Assembly (NCBI GenBank): GCA_006227875.1
Contig: SBFI01000249.1
Span: 1-5,647, forward strand
DNA: 5,647 nucleotides
DNA from: Acidobacteriota bacterium
Lineage (GTDB): Bacteria > Acidobacteriota > Thermoanaerobaculia > Multivoradales > JAHEKO01
Reading direction: 5' to 3'
Translations under genes and position numbers: made by a program
Notes under the pieces: generated by a model
What the model was told of the DNA's origin: nothing
What the model saw: the letters and a program-made list of their open reading frames with translations, nothing else
The model's database searches: none
In this document: piece after piece, positions 1 to 4,934 of the stretch
How the letters are laid out: every line of letters begins with the position of its first letter
How positions within the stretch are numbered: position 1 is the first letter of the stretch

Positions 1-499
1 GATGGTCGCCATAGAACCGATCCCGCACCTCCATCTCCAGCGCATCCCAGGGATCGTCTTCGGCCTGCGAGATCTCTTCCAGGATCACCGCGCGCTCGGC
101 ATCGACCTCGATCTCCTCCAATGTCAGGGCGGCCATACGATCGGCTTCCATCGTCAACGCCTCCACCCAGCGGTCGGAGGCAAAACTGAACTCGTAAAGC
201 GTGCAGTCGTGGCTGGTAAACGCGTTGTTGGTCCCGCCCAGAGCCTGTGTCCGGCGGTCGACCTCGCCCGGTCCATACCGTTGCGAGCCCTTGAACATCA
301 TGTGCTCGAGAAAGTGGGCGATGCCGCCCTGGCTCGAAGGCTCGTCCCGCGTTCCCACCCGGTAACAGAGCGCCGTGGTCACCAGCGAGGTTCGCCTGTC
401 CTCCACCACACAGGCTGTCAGACCGTTGCTCAGCTCGACGAGATGCATTTCGTCAAGCCACCGTAGACTCTCTTGGACCGTATCGTTCCAGTCAGTCAA
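1..499 (-). CDS. M16-family zinc metallopeptidase (insulinase-like), N-terminal part, runs off left edge
   Basis: Reading the minus strand from the left edge up to 499 gives about 166 residues of an M16 peptidase N-terminal domain. The inverted zinc motif HFLEH is intact at residues 62-66 (codons near 316-302), followed by MMFKGS. The segment GGTNNAFTSHD is at 88-98. The third zinc ligand is probably one of the Glu pair in VILEEI (141-142), about 76 residues after HxxEH as the family expects. M16 enzymes degrade peptides or process precursors; no signal peptide is visible in the part present. The start is uncertain. TTG at 499 has a G-rich SD-like GGGGGAAG (506-513) six bases upstream. ATG at 448 gives a more typical N-terminal length but has no SD. 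The frame is closed upstream by a TAG in the C/G-run repeat. The C-terminal half and active/inactive paralogue status are outside the window. The family call is firm; substrate is unknown. Confidence 0.9.
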   Translation of the reverse strand, partial: MTDWNDTVQESLRWLDEMHLVELSNGLTACVVEDRRTSLVTTALCYRVGTRDEPSSQGGIAHFLEHMMFKGSQRYGPGEVDRRTQALGGTNNAFTSHDCTLYEFSFASDRWVEALTMEADRMAALTLEEIEVDAERAVILEEISQAEDDPWDALEMEVRDRFYGDH

Positions 500-508
500 A
501 TCGTACTT

Positions 509-544
509 CCCCCTACGCCCCTAAGCCCCTACACCCCTATCCCC
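509..544 (-). repeat. Octamer tandem repeat with five G-runs (G-quadruplex motif) in the peptidase leader
   Basis: On the plus strand there are C-runs at 509-513, 518-521, 526-529, 534-537 and 541-544. They are separated by TACG, TAAG, TACA and TAT, so the unit is CCCCTANN with an 8-bp period (7 bp for the last step). Read on the minus strand, the direction in which the flanking genes are transcribed, this is five runs of four or five G with loops of 3-4 nt, a textbook quadruplex-forming pattern. The last G-run doubles as the SD-like sequence before TTG 499. The repeat structure is seen directly; folding and function are inferred. Confidence 0.75.
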
Positions 545-561
545 AGGGCGGGCGGCGGTCT

Positions 562-1239
562 TCAAGCCGCCAGTATCAATCGGAGGGAGTCGCCGACCCG
601 GACCGCGCCAAACGCCAGCTCGCTGATCTTCTGGATTAGCTCGTACCAGACAAAAACGGCAACCGGTGGAATCTGGCTGCCGCGCTCGAAGAGAGCCTCC
701 CCCAGCTCGGCCATGCGGCCCTCGAGATCGATCTCGATGGCGGTGAGGTCCGCCTGGAGCCCGCTGATGAGCTCCTCCGGGCCGGGAGAATCGGTCTCCC
801 CCAGCAGATGGTCGAGTTTCTGGGCGACCTCGAAACAGAGCTTTGTCGCCATCAGGGTGTGCTCGACCAGGGGTTGCAGCATCTCCTTCAAGCTCTCGGA
901 GACCTCCATCTCCCTCATGCCCAACAGCCCGGCGAGATCTCGCGCCCCGTCGGCGATCGAATCCTGGGCACTGAGCAGGGCCAACAGATCTCTGCGGTCG
1001 AAAGTGCCGGCCGTGCGCCGACAGAGATAGGAGCCGATCTCGTTCTTGAGGTGATCGGCCAGACCTTCCGCCAGAAAGATCTGGTCTCTGAGAGCGTGCA
1101 CCTCTTTCTGGTCACCCTCCCAGAGCGCGTCGAACAGCGGCGGGACCTTGGCGACACAGTCCTCCACCACCAACATGTGTCGTTGCAGGGGATATAGGGG
1201 CGCTTCTTGGAACAGGTGGGCGACGTATGGATCCGGCAT
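562..1239 (-). CDS. DUF47 / PhoU-like protein (TIGR00153 type)
   Basis: This 225-residue, soluble, almost all-helical protein matches the DUF47 (PhoU_div) family in length and pattern. It begins with LFQEAPLYPLQRHM, the family's opening helix. It then has metal-ligand style (E/D)xxxD helices at E58-D62 and D93-D97, with DRRDLLALLSAQDSIAD at 81-97 being the best-matching block. It ends with a helix ISELAFGAVRVGDSLRLIL. Where family members usually have Asp in the last helix (IADxAE-like), this protein has Glu-Leu-Ala, a mild deviation. DUF47 proteins are normally encoded next to Pit-type phosphate transporters and are thought to modulate them. No transporter is adjacent here: downstream is the M16 peptidase and upstream a divergent polyP operon. 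ATG 1239 is the natural start, with only a weak SD. A GC hairpin (554-571) covers the stop codon. A PhoU-like role in phosphate/polyP homeostasis is inferred. Confidence 0.85.
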   Translation of the reverse strand: MPDPYVAHLFQEAPLYPLQRHMLVVEDCVAKVPPLFDALWEGDQKEVHALRDQIFLAEGLADHLKNEIGSYLCRRTAGTFDRRDLLALLSAQDSIADGARDLAGLLGMREMEVSESLKEMLQPLVEHTLMATKLCFEVAQKLDHLLGETDSPGPEELISGLQADLTAIEIDLEGRMAELGEALFERGSQIPPVAVFVWYELIQKISELAFGAVRVGDSLRLILAA

Positions 1240-1271
1240 GAACGGGTCTCTATTGGCGCTCTGCTGCCGGC

Positions 1272-1300
1272 ATCATAACCCAAGCCAGGCAGCCTGTTCG
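1272..1300 (-). promoter_or_regulatory. Candidate sigma70-type promoter for the DUF47 gene
   Basis: On the minus strand a -10-like TATGAT (plus-strand 1272-1277, five of six matches to consensus) lies 17 bp from a weak -35-like CGAACA (1295-1300, three of six matches). Initiation would fall roughly 25 nt before ATG 1239. The -10 and the spacing are good and the -35 is poor, so this is a candidate only. Confidence 0.35.
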
Positions 1301-1394
1301 AATGATCGGGTCAGCTCGGGCACGGGCTTTTACCTCCCAGGAACGGAGCTTTCCGCCCCTTGGTAAACTGCTCTGCCAATACGACTACCGACGC

Positions 1395-1401
1395 GAGGAG
1401 G
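1395..1401 (+). promoter_or_regulatory. Ribosome binding site that fixes the start of the HhH/poly-lysine gene
   Basis: GAGGAGG, a near-perfect Shine-Dalgarno sequence, ends six bases before ATG 1408. It selects that ATG over the in-frame ATG at 1360, which would add 16 residues lying upstream of the homology and has no comparable site. Confidence 0.8.
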
Positions 1402-1407
1402 ACCTCG

Positions 1408-1797
1408 ATGGCGAAAATCACCGACGTACCCGGCATCGGCGCCAGCGCCGCGGAGGCCCTCGCCAGCCACGGCATCACCACCGTCGTGGAGCTGGCCAAT
1501 TCCCCGGTCGGCCGCATCGCGGGCGTGCGAGGCTTTGGACCGACGCGGGCGGCGGCGGTAAAACAGGCCGCCACCGCCATCCTGTTGGAGAGCGGATCCA
1601 AGTCCAAAACCGACCGTAAGACTACGGCCAAGCCCAGCGGCGAGAAGGCAAAGCCCGCCGACAAGGACAAGGGTAAAGGTAAGAAAAAGAAGAAAAAGAA
1701 GAAAAAGAAGAACGACAAAAAGAAGGATAAGAAGAAGGATAAGAAACGAAAGAAGGACAAGAAGAAGAAGATGAAGGGGAAAAAGAAGAAAAAGTGA
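1408..1797 (+). CDS. Small helix-hairpin-helix protein with poly-lysine C-terminal tail
   Basis: This is a 129-residue protein in two parts. Residues 1-61 form a double helix-hairpin-helix unit: VPGIGASAAEALASHGI at 7-23 and VRGFGPTRAAAVKQAA at 40-55. This fold binds DNA backbone non-specifically in many repair and recombination proteins. Residues 62-129 are a disordered, extremely basic tail with 39 lysines after residue 64. It includes ten consecutive lysines at 92-101 and KKKD-type repeats after that, and the last 38 residues are 30 Lys plus a few Asp/Gly. There is no signal peptide or membrane segment. The gene is the first of the operon and ends 4 nt before the CHAD gene. Its A/G-rich tail codes are very unlike the GC-rich neighbours. 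The family is not one I can name. Bridging DNA and polyphosphate is inferred from the tail charge and neighbours; a general nucleoid-associated protein is the main alternative. Confidence 0.8.
   Translation: MAKITDVPGIGASAAEALASHGITTVVELANSPVGRIAGVRGFGPTRAAAVKQAATAILLESGSKSKTDRKTTAKPSGEKAKPADKDKGKGKKKKKKKKKKNDKKKDKKKDKKRKKDKKKKMKGKKKKK
1681..1710 (+). repeat. 9-nt tandem repeat, homopurine, coding the ten-lysine run
   Basis: The unit AAGAAAAAG occurs three times in perfect tandem plus a partial AAG, inside a 32-nt all-purine stretch (1681-1712). It encodes K92-K101 of the small HhH protein. A second imperfect array with unit GATAAGAAGAAG follows around 1735-1743. Such arrays can change length by slippage in multiples of three without breaking the frame, so tail length may vary between strains. 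Confidence 0.75.
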
Positions 1798-1801
1798 CCA
1801 G

Positions 1802-3379
1802 ATGACCCCTTCCGAGGAGTCCTTCCACCTCGATTCCCAGGCCAGCGGTCGGCAGGTGCTGAAGGCTATCGCGGCTCGGTTCTCCACCAGAAGCGAGCTG
1901 TTGCCGAACCGCAAAACCATCTACTACGACACCTTCGACTGGCGTCTCCACGAGGCTGGGAGCGTTCTCGAGGTCAACACCGACGATCGAGCCACGACGC
2001 TGCGCTGGCAGACACCCGACGGTCCTCTGCGTGAGCTGCTACCGCCGGACGGCGTACCGGCCTTTGCCTGGGATCTGCCCGCCGGACCCCTGCGCCACGC
2101 CCTGTCGCCACTTGTCGAGATGCGCCGGCTCCTGCCGCTCGTCCACCTCGAAACAAGCGGCGAAGCGTTGCAGATTCTGGACGACAACCGCAAGACGGTT
2201 GCGCGGGTGGTGCTCGAAGAGACATCCGCCATTCGACCGGATGAGACCGGGCAACGCCAGTCACTTCCACTCACGCTGCGGGCCATTCCGGTCAAGGGCT
2301 ACCAGAAGGCCTTCGACGCGCTTCTCCAAATGCTGAGCGAAGAGTCCCGATTGGAGCCGGCGCCCACTCCGCCGCTCGTTCTGGCGCTCGGGGCCATAGA
2401 CCGCCAAGCGGGTGACTACAGTTCCAGGCTGGACCTTCGGCTCGAGGCCGATCAAAGGGCCGACGAGGCCCTCAAACAGGTCTACCGCTCGCTGCTGCGC
2501 ACCATCATCGCCAACGAGCCCGGGCTCCGCGCCGATCTGGATACCGAGTTCCTCCACGACTTTCGAGTCGCCGTGCGGCGAACCCGCTCCGCTCTCTCCC
2601 AGCTCAAGGGCCTCTACCCCGAAGCGACCGTCAGCGAGTTTCGGAGAGAATTCAACTGGCTTGGGAGCCTCACGGGTCCGACCCGGGATCTGGATGTCAA
2701 TCTCCTCAAGATGGCCGACTACCGAGCCCTCCTTCCGGAGGAGGTGCGTGCGGACCTGGAGCCCCTCACTGAATTTCTCGAGCGGCACCGAGGGCTCGAG
2801 CACCGAAGGATGGTGCAGGCACTGGCAGGCAAGAGGTATCGCGATCTCGTCGAGCGCTGGCAGACATTTCTCGACCAGCCGCCGGCGGAGGGAGAGCTGC
2901 CTCGCAACGCGGCCACGCCGATCGGCGAGCTGGCCTCCCGGCGAATCTGGAAGGCCTACCGCAGAGTGCTCGAGAAGGGCGAAGCCATCGGTCCCGAGAC
3001 GCCGCCGGAGGCGCTTCACCGTCTGCGGATCGAAGCCAAGAAGCTCCGTTATCTCCTGGAGTTCTTCCGTTCGCTGTACGACGCCGAGGGGGTCACCAGA
3101 CTCGTCAAGGCGCTCAAACAGCTGCAGGACAATCTCGGGGACTTCAACGACTTTGTCGTCCAGCAGGCAACCCTCGGGCGTCTTGCCCAGCAGATGATCG
3201 ACGAGCGTCTGCAGCCCGCCGAGACGCTGATGGCCATGGGACGACTCCAGGAGCGACTCGAGAACGGCCAGGAACGGGAACGAGAGGGCTTCTACCGGCG
3301 ATTCGAGAAGTTCTCGGCTCCAGGGAATCGCAAGCGCTTTCGCCGACTCTTCAAGCAGCAGGAGCGCCCCGAGCGGTGA
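1802..3379 (+). CDS. CYTH-like / CHAD domain protein, predicted polyphosphate-binding
   Basis: This 525-residue protein has two domains. Residues about 1-200 look like a CYTH (triphosphate tunnel) fold, best seen at IYYDTFDWRLHEAGSVLEV (40-58) and TLRWQTPDG (66-74). The N-terminal ExExK signature needed for metal-triphosphate catalysis is not visible (EESFHLD is there instead), so this half is probably non-catalytic. Residues about 215-515 are a CHAD domain: HDFRVAVRRTRSAL at 252-265, RDLDV at 295-299, LHRLRIEAKKLRYLLEFF at 405-422 and LQDNLGDFND at 441-450. These supply the conserved His/Arg/Lys that bind inorganic polyP, and CHAD proteins are known on polyP granules. The C-terminus (GNRKRFRRLFKQQERPER) is basic. 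The start lies 4 nt after the preceding stop with no clear SD, suggesting coupled translation. The stop overlaps the next gene by 4 nt. The CHAD assignment is firm and CYTH moderate. Confidence 0.92.
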   Translation: MTPSEESFHLDSQASGRQVLKAIAARFSTRSELLPNRKTIYYDTFDWRLHEAGSVLEVNTDDRATTLRWQTPDGPLRELLPPDGVPAFAWDLPAGPLRHALSPLVEMRRLLPLVHLETSGEALQILDDNRKTVARVVLEETSAIRPDETGQRQSLPLTLRAIPVKGYQKAFDALLQMLSEESRLEPAPTPPLVLALGAIDRQAGDYSSRLDLRLEADQRADEALKQVYRSLLRTIIANEPGLRADLDTEFLHDFRVAVRRTRSALSQLKGLYPEATVSEFRREFNWLGSLTGPTRDLDVNLLKMADYRALLPEEVRADLEPLTEFLERHRGLEHRRMVQALAGKRYRDLVERWQTFLDQPPAEGELPRNAATPIGELASRRIWKAYRRVLEKGEAIGPETPPEALHRLRIEAKKLRYLLEFFRSLYDAEGVTRLVKALKQLQDNLGDFNDFVVQQATLGRLAQQMIDERLQPAETLMAMGRLQERLENGQEREREGFYRRFEKFSAPGNRKRFRRLFKQQERPER

Positions 3380-4122
3380 AGGTCTTCGCCACCTACAACA
3401 TCAAGGGCGGTGTCGGCAAAACGGCCACCGCCGTCAATCTGGCCTACCTGGCCGCCGCGAGTGGAGCGCGCACCCTGATCTGGGATCTCGATCCACAGGG
3501 TGCCGCCACTTTCTATTTCCGTATCAGGGCCAAGGTCAAAGGCGGCGGCAAGAAGCTCGTGCGGGGCAGGAGTGATCCCGATTCCCTGATCCGGGGTACC
3601 GACTTCGAAGGGCTCGATCTGCTGCCGGCCGACTTCTCCTATCGCCACATGGATCTCGCCCTCGAGAAGACAAAGAAACCGACCAAGCGGCTGGCGCGTC
3701 TTCTCCAGCCCCTGGCCGCCGAGTACGACATCCTCTTTCTCGACTGTGCGCCCAGTATCTCGCTGGTCTCGGAGAGTGTGTTTGTGGCGTCCGATGCCTT
3801 GCTCGTACCGACCATACCGACGACGTTGTCGTTGCGCACGCTGGATCAGCTCCGCCATCATCTCGACGAGCGGGAGAAGCGACGGCCGATGGTGCTGCCG
3901 TTCTTTTGTATGATCGATCGGCGAAAATCGCTGCACCGGAGGATCTCTGATTCGACCGACTCGAGTACGCACGGCATGCTCGAAACCAAGATTCCATACT
4001 CGAGCGTGGTCGAGCAGATGGGGCTCCACCGCGCACCTCTCGCGGTCTTTGCCGGGCGAAGCCAGCCGGCTAGGGCCTATGAGGAGCTGTGGCGTGAGAT
4101 CGGCACCCGCATGAGACCCTGA
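3376..4122 (+). CDS. ParA/MinD-superfamily ATPase
   Basis: This 248-residue protein begins with GTG at 3376, which overlaps the CHAD stop in a GTGA arrangement; an AGGAG lies at 3360-3364. It carries the deviant Walker A motif KGGVGKT (10-16, signature Lys10 and catalytic Lys15), the switch motif DLDPQGAATFYF (37-48) and Walker B ILFLDCAPS (119-127). ParA-type ATPases dimerise with ATP, bind the nucleoid non-specifically and move or space cargo such as plasmids, chromosome origins, carboxysomes or chemoreceptor arrays. No ParB gene or parS-like repeats are visible. There is no N-terminal HTH as in plasmid ParA of the long type, and no C-terminal amphipathic membrane helix as in MinD. A Lys/Arg-rich insert (AKVKGGGKKLVRGR, 52-65) follows the switch region. 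Placement between CHAD and PPK2 genes suggests polyP-related cargo, which is inference. The fold assignment is secure. Confidence 0.92.
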   Translation: MKVFATYNIKGGVGKTATAVNLAYLAAASGARTLIWDLDPQGAATFYFRIRAKVKGGGKKLVRGRSDPDSLIRGTDFEGLDLLPADFSYRHMDLALEKTKKPTKRLARLLQPLAAEYDILFLDCAPSISLVSESVFVASDALLVPTIPTTLSLRTLDQLRHHLDEREKRRPMVLPFFCMIDRRKSLHRRISDSTDSSTHGMLETKIPYSSVVEQMGLHRAPLAVFAGRSQPARAYEELWREIGTRMRP

Positions 4123-4124
4123 CC

Positions 4125-4128
4125 GGAG
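4125..4128 (+). promoter_or_regulatory. Shine-Dalgarno site for the first PPK2 gene
   Basis: GGAG sits seven bases before ATG 4136 in the 13-nt gap after the ParA stop, supporting that start. It gives this gene its own ribosome loading site, unlike its partly coupled neighbours. Confidence 0.65.
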
Positions 4129-4135
4129 ACACCAG

Positions 4136-4930
4136 ATGCTCGAAGCGCTCGATCTGAACTCCAAGCTGTCCAAGGCCGACTACAAGGCCCGGATGCCGGT
4201 GCTGCAAACCCGGCTTCATCAGCTGCAACGCGCCTGTTGGGAGGACGACCTGGCCACGGTGGTGGTCTTCGAAGGCTGGGATGCCGCCGGCAAGGGAACG
4301 GCTATCAACAAGCTGACCCAGCGCCTCGAGCCGCGGGGCTTCACCCTCCACGCCATCAGGGAGCCGCGGACCTTCGAGACCCACATGCCCTGGATGTGGC
4401 GTTTCTGGAACAAGATCCCCAACTGGGGTGAGGTGGCCATCTTCGACCGCAGCTGGTACGGCCGCGTTCTCGTCGAGAGGGTCGAGGGTTTGATCGAGAA
4501 GAAGAGATGGAGCCAGGCCTACAACGACATCGTCTCTTTCGAGCGGGCTTTGGCACATGACCGCTATGTCATCGTCAAGTTCTTTCTCCACATCGACAAG
4601 AAGGAGCAGAAGGAGCGCTTCAAGAAGCTGGAATCGGACTCTCACACGGCCTGGCACGTGGAACCGGAGGACTGGGAGCACCACAAGAAGTACGACGAAT
4701 ACCTGCTCGCCACCGAGGAGATGCTCGAGCGCACGGAGAGCGAGTGGGGACCGTGGACCCTGGTCGAGGCCACCGACCGGCGCTGGTCGAGAATCAAGGT
4801 GTTCGACACCCTGATCGGCCGTATGGAGGAGGGGATGCGCAAGCACGGTCACGAGGTTCCGGAGCCGTACGTGGAAGAGGAAGAGGTAGACGACATCGCC
4901 GATATCGACGACGAAGAGATGGAAGATTGA
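4136..4930 (+). CDS. Polyphosphate kinase 2 (PPK2) family protein, first copy, with acidic tail
   Basis: This 264-residue single-domain PPK2 transfers phosphate between polyP and a nucleotide. Visible motifs are the family opener LNSKLSKADYKARM (7-20), Walker A GWDAAGKGT (47-55), RFWNKIP (89-95), Walker B IFDRSWYGRVLVERVEG (102-118), the lid-region block WHVEPEDWEHHKKYDEY (173-189) and the closing WTLVEATDRRWSRIKV (207-222). All look intact, so an active enzyme is expected. The pattern is closest to the catalytic half of polyphosphate:AMP phosphotransferases, but substrate class (AMP, ADP/GDP or both) cannot be read safely. Beyond the usual end there is an acidic tail, EEEEVDDIADIDDEEMED (247-264), with 13 of 18 residues acidic. 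It lies 13 nt after ParA and 4 nt before a second PPK2. Confidence 0.95.
   Translation: MLEALDLNSKLSKADYKARMPVLQTRLHQLQRACWEDDLATVVVFEGWDAAGKGTAINKLTQRLEPRGFTLHAIREPRTFETHMPWMWRFWNKIPNWGEVAIFDRSWYGRVLVERVEGLIEKKRWSQAYNDIVSFERALAHDRYVIVKFFLHIDKKEQKERFKKLESDSHTAWHVEPEDWEHHKKYDEYLLATEEMLERTESEWGPWTLVEATDRRWSRIKVFDTLIGRMEEGMRKHGHEVPEPYVEEEEVDDIADIDDEEMED
4442..4467 (+). repeat. 26-nt direct repeat shared by the two PPK2 genes (other copy at 5247-5272)
   Basis: The codons for FDRSWYGR are identical at the DNA level in both PPK2 genes over 26 nt (4442-4467 and 5247-5272), about 0.8 kb apart in the same frame, and similarity continues with a few mismatches. It reflects a conserved catalytic block, perhaps homogenised by gene conversion. 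Recombination here would produce an in-frame PPK2 chimera. Confidence 0.7.
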
Positions 4931-4934
4931 GCCG

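Larger units (their letters stand above)
1240..1407. promoter_or_regulatory. Divergent intergenic control region between DUF47 gene and polyP operon
   Basis: This 168-bp gap is the largest non-coding stretch in the window and must hold the start signals for both directions unless transcription enters from outside. No convincing ORF, RNA gene or terminator was found in it. For the plus direction the best candidate is an extended -10-like TGGTAAACT at 1361-1369 with no good -35, about 38 nt before the first operon gene. No recognisable Pho box was seen. The region's role is inferred from gene orientation. Confidence 0.5.

Noticed and set aside
2..466. Plus-strand open frame of 154 codons opposite the peptidase
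   Set aside because: The minus strand carries an unmistakable M16 motif (HFLEH) and the plus frame matches nothing recognisable; it is an antisense shadow.
554..571. GC hairpin GGCGGT-CTTCAA-GCCGCC over the DUF47 stop codon, considered as an intrinsic terminator
   Set aside because: No U-run follows in the minus-strand direction; a G-run repeat and the next gene follow instead, so termination is not supported.
1660..1797. Possibility that the lysine tract is a frameshift or assembly artefact at the end of a shorter HhH gene
   Set aside because: Lysine-rich composition begins well before the repeat (from residue 65), Asp codons are interspersed in frame, and the frame ends cleanly 4 nt before the CHAD start, so a real tail is more likely.
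1311..1920. Minus-strand open frames rich in Phe/Leu/Ser opposite the lysine tract, looking like hydrophobic membrane segments
   Set aside because: They are the reverse complement of AAG/AAA codons (CTT/TTT) and span the boundary of two clear plus-strand genes with strong family matches and a good RBS.
3376..4122. Plasmid or phage partition locus (ParA/ParB/parS)
   Set aside because: No ParB-like gene, parS-type palindromes or replication genes are visible; all neighbours are polyP or housekeeping families.
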